Of a stretch of DNA of 64,000 bases, positions 14,101 through 25,505 are shown in pieces; the stretch's first letter is position 1; each line of letters starts with the position of its first letter. Both the position numbers and the translations under genes were made by a program. The stretch is from Bryoerythrophyllum caledonicum (lineage: Eukaryota; Streptophyta; Bryopsida; Pottiales; Pottiaceae). The notes beneath the pieces were generated by a model, which was not told where the DNA came from, searched no databases, and worked only from the letters and a program-made list of their open reading frames with translations. The stretch covers positions 15,330,291-15,394,290 of the forward strand of contig OZ020515.1 in NCBI GenBank assembly GCA_963971425.1, written 5' to 3'.

Positions 14101-14691
14101 AGTCATGTTGTTAAAGATGATACCACTACACAATTAATTGAAAATGAAGAGGTTTTTGACATCCAAAAATGTTTTGTATTCATTTTTACAATAAAAAGAT
14201 TTTTTTAAAATTTAAAAGTTAAATAAATATTATCATGATATCCTTAAGCGTGTAATATCTTCATTGTTTTAGCATAATGAAGACTTAGAGCTGGATAACC
14301 TTCATAATAATGAATCAAAATTAGCAAACATGGCTCAAAAACAAAAGATAATGTTTCAAAAAAAAATGCGACAACTTCAAGAAACGTATCGATTCTATAT
14401 CCAAATCAAATAATTAACTATTTGAATTATAATACATATGATATTCATTATAAATGGTTAAAAAAAATTTATATGACAAGATACATTTGAGTTTTTTAAA
14501 ATTAAAATTTAGGATGCTAATTTATTTATATCTTAAAAGTCATGAAAATTTATAATCATCATAGGACATCATTTGCTACTTTGGATAAAAAATACATCAA
14601 ACCGTTTCTAGCATCAAATGTTCACGATGAAATGGAAACAAATGAATCCAAAGGAGTCATTATGTTAGGTCAATATGGCATGTTTTCTTAA
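8161..14691 (+). CDS. Endosomal-type Na+(K+)/H+ antiporter, NHX5/NHX6-like, 18 exons
   Basis: Cation/proton antiporter (CPA1) of the endosomal NHX/NHE6-7-9 type, exchanging Na+ or K+ for H+ in Golgi/endosome membranes to set lumen pH. Exons by phase and GT-AG signals: 8161-8341, 8615-8663, 8823-8891, 8974-9010, 9219-9304, 9891-10002, 10136-10198, 10699-10718, 10877-10974, 11116-11176, 11812-11920, 12561-12658, 12838-12926, 13563-13655, 13786-13895, 14047-14151, 14273-14385, 14565-14691. They join without a stop into 539 aa, close to the usual length of about 530. Visible motifs: amiloride-type [10 protein letters not shown] (exon 3), [13 protein letters not shown] (exon 6), ion-site FGESVLNDA (exon 7), SETFVFIYMG (exons 12-13) and [14 protein letters not shown] (exon 15), then a charged cytosolic tail. 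Start is the first ATG in the open frame. The exon 3/4 junction is the least certain. Exon 8 is only 20 nt. It appears intact and functional. Confidence 0.9.
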
Positions 14692-17540
14692 TACTTATGT
14701 AATTTATGATGTGATCAATTTAATGTTAATTTTTTAAAATGGGAACCTTATTGAATAATATTGTAATGGTATAATTGTTTTGATAAACCTATTTAATCTT
14801 TGAAGAGTTTATTAACATTACATCAAAAAACCATCAATACAAATCATATATATTTTTGAGAGTTTTTTTAATTTCAATATAACAAAGGCTCTACTTTAAA
14901 TCCAATTGATATAATGGAAAATTTTAGATATTTCATAATCAATAATTATATAGATTCAATAAATTAAAATGAATTGAATTTACACTTGAATTAAACGTAT
15001 ATATGTGATAAATTTTATAAAACAGTCTTTTAACGTGTGTACATAAATTTCATATACGCATAAGATCTAATTCTATTTAACTTATAACTTTTTCAGATAA
15101 AAATATTATGACATAAACAATGCGGAGAATAAAAATATAGCCAATAAAGTATTTATATGTGCAAAAATTCAAGTAAATGCATATCCAAATCCGAAAATGG
15201 AACTTTGAAAACTTAGTGACAATTAAAAATTTCAATGTATTACAATAATTATTAAAAATAAGAGAACTTCATATAAAAATTATATAACTTAATAGAATTT
15301 CACTAAATTTTATTATAACAAGAGTTGCATCAAGAATAATACATAGATAGATCATAGATGTGTTTTTTTCATCTTTTAATTCATCCTAAATAATTCTAAT
15401 ATTTTAGTCCAATTTCATGTTAAAATATTTAAACTTCTTTAAGCATGATTTAAAATTTACTCATTAGATATTACAAAATATTTAATTTTTATATAAGATG
15501 CATGTTTTTAAAGAACCTATAGATGATATGTGGATTAGTTTTTTGATATTATATTAAAATACACATTGATTTGATTAAGATAGAATAGTAGTATTGTATT
15601 TGAACCTGATAATTGAAGAATCATATCCTTCAAATATGAATTCCTAATATGATAAGTGTATCAAAATTTTCTTACTAAAATATTCATATTAATATTTATC
15701 TTCAACTTTCAAAATATAAATTAGAGTGTGAAATACTCTAAGATAGAAATATGTACTTACATTAAAATCCTATGCTTCTTTTAACATCCATTGCCATGGA
15801 AATTTTATGTACATAGTACTAGGTGATCTTTCAGATTTTTAAGGAATAATTCAATAGAATTTGAAACCAATACTTCATGAAAAGACTGTATCAGACTTAA
15901 AATTATTGAATATTGAATGGTTTTTCTTCTTAGAGTTTTTCCATGGATTCTTCTATATCATCATCAAATGCTTGAAATTGAGTTAGTGCATTTGCTCTTC
16001 TATCACATCAAATCATTTCAATCAAATAAGTGATTAATTTAAAATTTTCTTTAACTTCCTCAAGATTTTTTTCACATAGATTTTCTTCAAAATCTATTTC
16101 TCCTTGAATAATATGAATTTTTGAAGAACCTCAGTTCTTTGTTAATTAATTTAGATGCTTCAATTGTTAAAAACAAATATTTATCAACTTAGAAGGTAAT
16201 GTGTAATTTATGTACATAAATGGTTTTGTATGAGACAAAAGAAGGGATGGAAGGATGCGCTTGTAAAGATATTTGTTGTGGAAAAGCAAGCGCACAAAAT
16301 TCCAATAGAAGTAGAAGATTGGAACATCAATTACATTGTTGATATTGTTGTAGAACACTTCATCAAATGATTTCATGTTGTTTGCTAAGATGCAATTGTA
16401 AGCTAGAAAGGACAAAATCAAAAAAATTGTTTTGGACTTCTTTCAAAGTCTACACAAGAAATGCATATATTCACCATTTCCTATTTGGCAACAGAGGCCA
16501 AGCTTTGCACAAAAATTTACATAATTATCAAATGATTCAATGTGAAGGTATATATAAAGTTTTTTCATAAATTGATTCATGTTTGAGTAGAGGCTTGAAA
16601 AATATGAAAATACAAAGACTTTGATTATTTGGAGAGGAATGTCGTAAAATATTTCAAGAAAAAATGCTTCTAGAGGACTTTACAAGTTTAGACCCGGGGA
16701 TTGCTATTTGCATGCCTAATTTTGCGAGCTAAGAGCTGTAAGCCTAGGATTGCAAGCCTAGAAATTAAAAAGTTGTGTACTTTTGCAAAAAAATAAAAGT
16801 AAAAGAGAGGTATAAAGTAAGTGAAAATATACATTTTGGAAAAAAGTGATATGAAAAAACAAAGCGTAAAGTAAAAGTACAAAGGAAACGGCCTGTAGCC
16901 GTGGAAATTGGTGAAAAGATAGTGTTTATATTAACATAGCCCTTTATGAATAGGGCTTTGGAAATATATATGGAGGTGACCTTGAGTGCTGAAATGGCTA
17001 AGGTACCCTATTGCGCGAGTTTAGGGACGTTGATTGAAAACGCACTAGTAAACCAAAGGCAACGTCATTGGTTTAAAATTATTGTACCATGTTTCACATA
17101 AATCATTAAAGTGAAGTGATTTAACATAAAGTTTCTCCACACATGTGATAGATGGCCTAGACCAGATATTTTTCCTCACACATTTGTCTCAGATATACTA
17201 GAGCAGTGGGATGAACTTTTATGTAGAATGCTAAGCTTTATTGTTCTAAGCTACCTTGTTTCAAACTCATTGGAGCATTTCTTTAGAGGTTAGACGGAGT
17301 TAGTTTAGCTCTAGTTGAGGTCATACTGTGGGACTTAGAACTTGTAGTCTTTCAACTACCGTACTTTAGACTCGGCAGCTTCGGCAAAAAATAATTCCAA
17401 ATAATAATGTCGGATTTAAAAAAAATTACGCTATCAATTTGCCGGAAAACCATGAAATAAATTTAGATGAATGACGAAATATCTTGAAATCCAACGCATG
17501 AACCGAAATCAAATATATTAAAAATGTTCAGAGTGATCTA
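14692..17540. other. Empty AT-rich intergenic DNA
   Basis: Very AT-rich, with no exon-like open frames and no tRNA-like or structured sequence that I can support. It holds the presumed 3' end of the NHX transcript. The longest open frames (16167-16421 minus, 16367-16570 plus) are low-complexity and unconvincing. Confidence 0.5.
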
Positions 17541-17813
17541 ATGAAGTCCACTAGTTCCTCACGAGCCCCTTGCATACTAAATAATAGGCATCCATCATGG
17601 AGCACAAGGCTGACAGTGACCAGATTAATCCCTCACGAGTCCCTTGCCTGCACAAGTCAAACCCATTGTTAGCACGAGGCAAGCGTGGCACTGACCACAT
17701 AAAGCTGTCCGTTGTGGAGTTCCTGGACGGGCTCACGCTGTGGCCATCGTGTAGGAGCTCCTGAGCTTGGGTTGAGGAGGCAATGGGTAATTGGAATGCA
17801 GTCTAGTGAGTAG

Positions 17814-18230
17814 GTGAATCAGGATAGAATTAGCTGGAAGCAGAAGTGCCGGATGGTAGTCGTAGCGGAGGAAGGGCCGTTGATAGAGGCAGATCAGGAC
17901 GAGCAAGCTGCCAAGGTGGAGTACGATTGGCAGCAGGAGTGGTACTCCATGTACTTGGCCTCTGGTATGCCGAAAGCTGCGCCGCTGAGGTTGACAGTCT
18001 ACGACAAGAACTAGGTGTTGTTTTACGATGGCAATGGCGACCTCAATTGCTTCGAGGATCGCTGCCCTCACAGGTGCACATACTACTCTGTCCTTCTCAA
18101 TCTTCTTTTTGGTAATGATCTGATCCGAGATCATTCTTATGACTGACTCGCCAAGTTGTCGGAAGGGCAGGTAATCGATGGTCACCTCGAGTGCATCGCC
18201 TCGCTGTGGCAGCTGAAGACCGAGTACAAC
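17814..18230 (+). pseudogene. Rieske-type oxygenase fragment (pheophorbide a oxygenase/TIC55 family)
   Basis: One frame reads YDWQQEWYSMYLASGMPKAA, then LRLTVYDK, a stop, VLFYDGNGDLNCFEDRCPHR, an intervening segment, then LAKLSEGQVIDGHLEC. This is the N-terminal Rieske region of the plant PAO/PTC52/TIC55 oxygenases, chloroplast enzymes of chlorophyll breakdown and related steps. The first cluster-ligand pair, CPHR, is present. The second, normally C-x-YHGW, reads CIASLW, so its His is missing. The frame is broken by TAG at about 18012 and by 18072-18150, which begins with GTGCAC right after CPH-AG and may be an unspliced intron or an insertion. The downstream oxygenase domain is absent. Non-functional. 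Confidence 0.65.
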
Positions 18231-18775
18231 GTCATCTTCCAGGCGAGTACAACCTCATCTTCCTCACTGCGAATTTAGTGGTGGAGAATCTTTCCAAGTA
18301 GTCCTTACTTCTTCCTCGGTGTCGTAGGGTTGGAGGTCGCATCGTAACGCCGTAACGCCGGTAAGGCCGTTGTTGTTGTAAGATCCGCTGCACCTGCACA
18401 TTCCCAAGCAGTTCTGTGAGTTGCCTTTGTTTCCTTTTCCTGCTGACTTCCCTACGTCGTTTGTCTGTAGGGTTCGTGAAGTCGCAACCAGTTCGTGAAG
18501 TACCTGCAGGCTCCTCCTTAATGGTTGTTCTCCATTCCTCCAGCATTCATTCTTTGGTTTTCTGCTCTTGGTCTCTTTTCTTGCACATTTTGCTGAGTGT
18601 TTTGTTTGTCGTTTGCCTGCAGGGTTCTGGTTGAAAAGGACTAGGATATTAGTGTTGGTAAGAACTACAAATCTAACATTCTTCATATTGAATAGAACAT
18701 AACATTCTTCATTTTGCATTTCAACATTTGAGATCTAAAATCAATTTTTTTCCCTAGGTACTTGTAGGAAGGAAC
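18231..18775. other. No recognisable gene
   Basis: Overlapping open frames occur on both strands, but none has a known motif or codon character. It may be eroded sequence of the oxygenase relic or 3' flank of the transposase pseudogene next to it. Confidence 0.35.
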
Positions 18776-19590
18776 TTACCTTTTTCTGGCGTGATCTTTC
18801 ATGGTTGAAACAATAGATCTTTTGTTTTCTGTTGTGACATTGGCAACAAGAGTCAAGTTTTTCTCCATTATAGCTTGAACACTCTCGTCTGGATCTGTTT
18901 CATCCTCTTTTTCCTTGGATTCCTGTTCTGTATCCAACACTTTTTTGAACAAAGAGTTCTTCATATGCTCCTCCATTGCTGATGTCTGAAATGCGTTTTG
19001 GAATGCTTGATCTAAGCCACACATGGACCACCCTTTCTTTTTCATGGTTGGTTTGTTGATGTATTGCCATGCATGATATAACCAGCTGCAGATCAAAGGC
19101 TTCAACACCGACATCTTTGTATCCAACTTCACATCATGTAGTTCCTTCTCATCAATCTGCTTGCCAATGTTCTCGCTTGTATATTGGTCAAATTGTTGTC
19201 TGAAACCATGCTTGAATGGACGCTGTAAGATGACATCTGCAGGTTGTAAAACGCTTGTACAATTTCCGGGAACAAAGATGAGTAGGATCTCTCCATGTGT
19301 CTCCTTCAACCAAGAGATAAATTCCTTCGAGATATGGACACTCCAGCAGTCTAAAATCCAAATCAACTTTGATTCTGCATCTAACCCCATCTCTTGCACT
19401 TGTTTTCTTCTGTAGGGCTATAGAATTTCTTCAACAAATTGTTTGCAAGTTGTTAAGTTGCTCCAATGATTGCTAGAGAATGTCAAGTTCCAACCAGCTT
19501 CTTCATACACTTGGCGACCAGCATTTCGAGGAGGAAGACATCTCTTTGTAGATCCTGTAAATACGATTTGAAGAAGTAACAAGTCTCATG
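18776..19590 (-). pseudogene. Pogo/jerky-type DDE transposase, 5'-truncated pseudogene
   Basis: On the minus strand the frame reads LLLLQIVFTGSTKRCLPP, then AGWNLTFSSNHWSNL, a stop near 19420, then KLIWILDCWSVHISKEF, LLIFVPGNCTSVLQPAD and LQRPFKHGFRQQF. This is the C-terminal half of a DDE superfamily endonuclease of the Tc1/mariner-pogo group. The second catalytic Asp (ILDCWSVH) and third (QPAD) are present. The first Asp and the N-terminal DNA-binding domain are missing. The last 207 codons (18776-19399) remain open and end in a charged tail. It is a dead transposon relic. Terminal repeats were not identified. Confidence 0.75.
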
Positions 19591-19759
19591 TTGCTGAAGA
19601 GGATAATGAAGCAGTGATCTAGTGTAAATAGTCTTTAAAGAAAAAGAAAAAGAAAAAGTGGTTGGAGGTACTTCTCCATGCACATGCCACATGACAAATC
19701 TAGCCACCATGAATTTAATTTTAGGGCGGCATGTCAGGTGCAAAGCGGCGAGTTGAATG

Positions 19760-21250
19760 CTTGTGATAAACTAAAAAAATTCAAAAAACGGCTGTAAGCA
19801 GCCAATCTGGCACTACTGTGAGAGGTCGTGGGCTGCGCCATAAAAAAAGCCAATCTTGTCGGGGAAAAGGAAAGAAAAAACAAAAAAAAATAAAAAATGG
19901 CCAGGCCGAATCTCTGGCGAGACTGAGCTGGGAGACTCTCTGTTTTTTGGGGGAGAGGGTTGTTTTTTTTTCGTGTGTGCACGGGTTGTGCCGCGAGGGT
20001 GTGGCGATCGGGTAGGGGGCTCGTGCTGGGAGTTGGAGGCTGGCTGCTGTGTGTGCAGGCGAGGAGTCTGTGCGCGTTCGAGCAAGTGGGCGAGCGATTG
20101 AGGCGAACCGCTGCGCCCGCGGGGTCGTGTCGGCGAGCGAGCTTGGAGGGTGGAGCGCGAGTTTTTTTTTTTTGTGCTTGTGAAGGGTTGGTGTCGGTTG
20201 TGGCGAGACGGAAGCGGTCGTGAGCTGAGGGATTGGTGAGGAAGTGAATGGGGGAGGTCAAGGTGCGGCCAGGTGTTTGTGAACACCGTGGAGAGGGCGA
20301 GGTCGTGTGTAAACCAACGGTGTCTGTGCGGGGAGGCCAAGTGCCTGCGCGCGCGAGGTTGTGCTTAATCGCGTTTAGATTTAGATTTTGATCTTTTGAT
20401 TTTAAAATTTTTTTTGGTTGTGGGTGTGAGTGGATCCTGTCGGGACGAGGTGCGGCAGCAAAGTGCGAGGGCGCGGAGTCTGTGCGTGTGCGAGCAGGCG
20501 GAGCGAGTGCTTGCGATTGTGGCGATCATCGTGGGCTTAGGATTGATGAGCGAGAGACGTGGAGTCACGAGTGCGAGGACGAGGTTTGAGCTGGAGGAAG
20601 TGTCTGTGAAGGGTTTTGTGTCTGGTCGGTGAAAAAGCGTCGGAAAGTGGGCGTTCAATGCTGGGGTGTGTTCGTGAACACACTTCGTGCCGGGTTTTGG
20701 GCTGGAAGGCCCCAACAGTCGGAGAGAGTGCGCGAGGGCCGGACGCGGAGGTTCGGTAAAGGAGTTGGGAAGACTTTGTTTTGGGATGGGTGAGCTGGTT
20801 TTCTTTTTAGGGAGCACGGAGGCCAAGGATCGGAGGAAGGAAAGCCCCGATAGGCCTGGGAGGCGAGAGTGAAGCACCGGACCTGTGTGGAGAGCGGAAT
20901 TCCAGTAGGGGTACTGAGTGTGTGCGACGAAGTGTGAAGAGCTGAGTTCGTGTGGGTGTTTCTTTTGGTGAGGTTTTCCTGATCTTGGTGAAATACTCGG
21001 CAGTGTCGCGTCAAGGGATTCTCACCCTCTTGAACTGGTAAGCTAGAGGCGGACGAAGACCTGCAAGACCATTCCTGCCGCCCTTGATGCTTCGTGGAAG
21101 TGATCGGTCCAGCTGTGATCAGTTGTGATCAGGAGGTCGACGGCGAAGCAAGCGTGCAGATCGGCAACAGTGCCGACATATTAAGGGAGTGCTTCCTGGA
21201 CATTGAGCTCCACGTGAACATTCACTTGCATGTCATAGAAATAGACGTTG
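19760..21250. other. GC-rich block of unknown nature
   Basis: Markedly G/C-rich and G-rich on the plus strand compared with both flanks. Long overlapping open frames on both strands (for example 19734-20340 minus and 20365-21014 minus) reflect the scarcity of stops in such sequence. They are Ser/Pro/His/Arg-rich with no domain. The phrase 'gagtctgtgcg' plus following 'gagca' recurs at about 20068 and 20477, suggesting an internal diverged duplication. It could be a retroelement leader or LTR, or a non-coding transcript. I do not annotate a protein. Confidence 0.4.
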
Positions 21251-21818
21251 AATTGTGTTGTTAATTTCAGGATTCTTAAAACAGTGCGGAAACGCTGGTG
21301 AGTTTTTACCAGATTTAGGTATTAGACCACATAGCTTCCACCAGAACTAAACTGGTTCACAGCCCATTGATTCTATTTTGCATGCATAAGTTCGTCTTTT
21401 GGATCATAATGATGTGTTGAGATCGTGGGTGCATGAGCAATGCTTGTGATGGTGGTTTCTATGTCCTCAGCCTGCTGATCTTGGTTCTAAAAGGTTTATT
21501 CAAGTTGGAAATGAGCTGCTGGTCAGTTTAAGAGGAAATTTTTTTGGATTCGGAGTCCCGAATCAAAAGATAAGGGCTGCTGAAGTTGCGCCGTAAACTA
21601 GGACCTGGATCAGGCCTGATCAGCTGACCTGAACCGGAAAAAATAAATAAATAATAAATAAAATAAAATAAAGAAAAAATAATAATAATCATAATAATCA
21701 CATAATAGATAATTAAATAAATACTTATGCCTATTTAATTTATCCAAAGTTAAGTATTTAATTCAAAGGTTAATCGAGTCCACTTAACTGGGTTAAAATA
21801 ATAGTACTAATAAATTCT

Positions 21819-21820
<2 letters not shown>

Positions 21821-21853
<33 letters not shown>
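21821..21853. repeat. (AT)n microsatellite
   Basis: Uninterrupted run of about 16 AT dinucleotides. It lies in an AT-rich zone (21630-21860) that also has AAATAAATA-type repeats. Confidence 0.95.
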
Positions 21854-21855
<2 letters not shown>

Positions 21856-22293
21856 ATCCAAATCCAGTAAAATTAGAAGTACAGATAAACACATGGTGTG
21901 GTTTAAATTGTGTAACAATAGGGCCGTCTGGGTTTAAAAATTAACTCTCTTAGGGGGTGAATTTTGGGCTTACAGTAACCATGCTGCCATACTTTGATGA
22001 GAGTCTGAAATAGAAAGTATAGCATGTCCTGAAATTAGAGGCGTCACTACTAGTATCCTAAGCACACCGTATTCAAGAAAGGAATTGATTTATTTAAGCA
22101 AGAACATTGGGAAATTCCAAAAACAAACTTATAGTGCGTGTGCTTTTGTTTAAACTTGTAGCCAACTCAGCCGCACTCCTGAAACCTTAAACCCCGGGTT
22201 TGGAATCCATATTGAATGCATCAATTATTGTAGCGACAAACTCTGGTAGTGTGAGAAGCACTCTATTTTTGCCCCTGGGTCTCTTCTGGTATG

Positions 22294-23128
22294 CTACATC
22301 TTAATGAAGTAGTCCGAGTACTGAACAGTTGCTCGAGTATATAGTTTGAGCTCTTTAAGAGACCATTTCTCATCACTTAGGAACCTCTGGAAGAAGACCA
22401 ACCATTTCAGTTAATTTCAAAGTAGCCTTGCCAACAAATCAAGCAAAATAGGCAAACAATTGAGAAACCCTACCGACAATCCCCCATGAATGAGTAACAA
22501 ACGACATACATGGCACACGTTTGGTGGACACCATAATTGGAAAAACGATTGAATTTTGGCAATTTATTTTAACAACATGCTCAATAATCCCGAAATGGTT
22601 GTATAGTACGACCTCGCTAGAACTAACCTCAACGCTTGGCACGGACGTATCCTTGTCAACCTTGAACATGCCCTCTAAATCTGAAGATGACTCCTCCCAC
22701 GGCGACGATGGATCCTTTGGAACTGAAAGATCACACGCAATTTATTAAGTACGTCTGAACTCCAAGCGTGTTCTCCAACTAATTTACAGTAGTTTCATGA
22801 GAGTTTTAGTACCTATTCTGTGTAACGCTATACTTCCGCACAGATCTTAAGAAGTACCCATAGCATTGAAGGTGCCCTCTGGATCTTTGGACTAGAATTG
22901 CTATAGTAAAAACTCAGTCTCTGAAAACTCACAATACGTTTAATGTCATCTTCGAGAATACATAACAATTTTTCTCCAAGTAGATGCCTAGAATTACATC
23001 ATAATATGAGTACCTGCTGTTTGAAATGGTGCAAATGGACAAGGTTCAATGGAAGTAGGTCTCACGTCAATCTCGAAGTCCTCTTTGTTAGAATACGATC
23101 TTCCTTGTGCTAGTTCATAATCATCCAT
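22294..23128 (-). CDS. Possible small three-exon gene, about 100 aa, unknown function
   Basis: Three minus-strand segments join with matching phase and GT-AG signals: 23128-23014 (from ATG, MDDYELAQGRSYSNKEDFEI...), 22722-22628 (PKDPSSPWEESSSDLEGMF...) and 22386-22294 (RFLSDEKWSLKELKLYTRAT..., ending in TAG). The result is about 100 residues, acidic, without a signal peptide or membrane segment, and not recognised as any known family. Phases are 1 then 0, which supports real exons. A perfect hairpin (23140-23211) lies 11 bases upstream of the start codon, in what would be the 5' leader. It could also be a relic of a larger gene. Moderate to low certainty. Confidence 0.4.
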
Positions 23129-23139
23129 TGTCTATAGAC

Positions 23140-23211
23140 AATGCAGCATTATTGTTATTCTACCTTTATGTTAAGGTTTATGTTAAGGTAGAATAACAAT
23201 AATGCTGCATT
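23140..23211. other. Perfect inverted repeat, 27-bp arms, 18-nt loop
   Basis: The left arm 23140-23166 (starts AATGCAGCATTATTG) is perfectly complementary to 23185-23211 (ends CAATAATGCTGCATT). The loop at 23167-23184 contains a repeated 'tatgttaagg'. It may be a very small MITE, a small-RNA precursor or a leader structure for the gene on the minus strand. Confidence 0.85.
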
Positions 23212-24846
23212 TGTAATAATGCGTGATGGTTTTGTCCGAGTTCCTCTATTCCTGTCGCTGCGTACGCTCCCTCCCACGCACCTCTTCCCTGCTACCTCCC
23301 ACGTACCTCGTCCTTGAAAACATCGTCACATAGTAATTGAGGTGCTTGATTACCACTTTGCCGAAGTTAGGTCCACTTTTCCCAAGTGGATCCAAGTGAC
23401 AGACATAGTATACGCATCTAGTTTGAATTGGTTTTCATGTGCCTTTGAGCCTAAAAATAATGAAGTTATTTTCCACACCCCCCATTGAGGTATAGGATCG
23501 CGCACCTGATAATGGATTTTGTGGTAGTAGCTGTGGAGAAATCAGTGCCTGAGATAGCCCGGGTAAAAAGAATGTTGAGGATCAGGACGCCAATATCTTC
23601 AAACACCTGTTGCCTTCAAATCGTCCCTTTATCGCACATTCTTCCTTTGCTTCCCACGCTTCTTTTGCCTGAAACGCAACAAAGTCGTCAGTCATTAAGA
23701 AAAAATTGGTCGTTCTGCTCATGATCAGAACATCTTCACGTATGCCTGCGGTTGATATTCCGCCCTGTAACAGTTCCTAAACTTCAGAATGCATCGTCGT
23801 TCTCTAGATTTGTGGCTTCTATACCCACGGCGTTGTGCCCAGATGAAACATTCGTAACAAAAAGCGCAGGGCAAAACGTGCATTGCGACGCGATGGCCCC
23901 TGATTCCCCATGAATTTTGGAGCGTTCACACAGCCGTGATATGGCGGCTGAACTCTGTGGTTGCCCACAGTCGCAAAATTGAATGGGTGGCATGCAGAAT
24001 TAAGAGAATTACCACTAGTTAAACTAGTAGGTAAATTGCAGATTTAGTGACTGGCACTGTCAGAATATCTATGGTAAGGATCACTTACACGTGGAGTGTT
24101 CTAGCTCCTTGACAGGGATATCCCATCATTATATTCACATACTCATCCGGTCACACAACATACTAGATCGTATATTAGGTACATAAGTTGGCCAAGGCTC
24201 CCAAAACTTTATTTTTGAAGACATTGCAATAAAAATTCTAGATTAGCCTAAAAGACCATAAGCCTACTTAGAGTTCTGCATAGCACACAAGTATTCCAAA
24301 AACTCCAATGAAGAAACGACCAAAATCATGGTGTTTCTTAAACCTATAAAGATGGTATGTTTTCTATCATTAGAAGTGAGTTGGAATTGAGGATTTGAAA
24401 TTTTTTATGATATAGGCCATCCATAGCATCCTTTCAATGTGCATCAAAAATTTCACGATCATATGTGCCGATATTCATTTACAAAGCGGTATATTTGTAC
24501 AAATCACGCCGTTTGTGACAAGTATGTACCGGACTACAAATATACCTCCATTGATCAAACCATCCAGCAACCTCAGAAGTTTTTAGCATTCGTGTAATGG
24601 AATGCAAATAGGGATCAACATTCCGTACAAAAAAATTCGAAATCAAATGTACATTGCACTTGGTGTACCAAAGAATGTTCGTGACTCCTTTGAAATCAGT
24701 TTGTGACATGTTTTTTATACCAGTGTAGCTTGCTTCTACCCTGCTCTTGGTTCCGGGTTTCTAGAAGAGGTGGGTTCTGTGCCTAATTTTTTGGTCCTCT
24801 GAAGTCATTTGAAAGCTCTACAGCACTCCATGATATTTTTCTTTTT
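23212..24846. other. No confident gene; one unassigned minus-strand frame
   Basis: Nothing recognised. The minus-strand frame 24709-24479 has varied composition (FKGVTNILWYTKCNVHLISN, then ITRMLKTSEVAGWFDQWRYI), so it may be a fragment of a coding element. No family was recognised and no splice partner was found. Confidence 0.3.
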
Positions 24847-24875
24847 CCAAAGTGCATGTGTTCTTCTCATTTCAG

Positions 24876-25505
24876 GTGGAGAGTCATTGGAGCTCTAACA
24901 AAGTTTCAGAGATGACCTTGGAGAAACTCCAGATGGTAGCAACATGTTCCACTACCTTCAACCACAAGATTAAGTTTCTTCAGTGGTGGAACTCATCCAT
25001 GCCATCACGTGAAGCTAGGCATTTTCCTCCAAAGCCTGTTTCAGAGGCCCATCTCGGTCCATTCCTGACTAAGTGCGTTTGGTATGTCGGGGTATGTTTA
25101 TCTACAATCGTAACAATTATCTTCAGTATTCATCAGTATTACATCCGAAATTTATTGCGAATTGAAATTTCTATCATCCGTTGCAATCTTGTAGATTGAA
25201 GATGCTGCTATTGAGTTCTTTGACATGGTCGTGAAGAAAGATAAAATCCTAACTATCAATATGAACGTATGATAACTATCAATATGAACGTATCGCTGCA
25301 ACCGGAGCATTTAATTGCATATGTGGAAGGGTGGAGAAGGAAGATTTGGGATCATGGTTTCGGGCCTACTTTTAAAGGAGCGAATCATTTCAAAAAATCT
25401 GACATCTTCAAAACTTTAGAGAGTTCAGGACAGGTTGTGCGAAGAGTAATTTTCCGGTATGATTTTCTAAACGATTTTGTTGTAATTTCCATTAAAGCAA
25501 ATTGA
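24876..25505 (+). pseudogene. Possible exons or relic of an unknown protein
   Basis: After a good acceptor (ctcatttcag, 24866-24875) there is an open segment beginning VESHWSSNKVSEMTLEKLQM and running to about 25090. After a second acceptor (cttgtag, about 25195) comes IEDAAIEFFDMVVKKDKILT. A frame from 25285 follows, including LQPEHLIAYVEGWRRKIWDH. A 23-bp unit (aactatcaatatgaacgta and flanking bases) is tandemly duplicated at about 25252-25296, which would disturb the coding frame. No family was recognised. This could be a low-quality gene or a decayed one. Confidence 0.3.

Noticed and set aside
16975..17060. tRNA-like phrase (tgaaatggctaaggtaccc)
   Set aside because: No complete cloverleaf, no GTTCRANNC T-loop and no acceptor stem pairing could be found.
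19734..21014. Minus-strand frames of 119-175 aa, rich in Ser/Pro/Arg
   Set aside because: Several overlapping frames stay open at once in GC-rich DNA, with no conserved motif and no credible splice structure.
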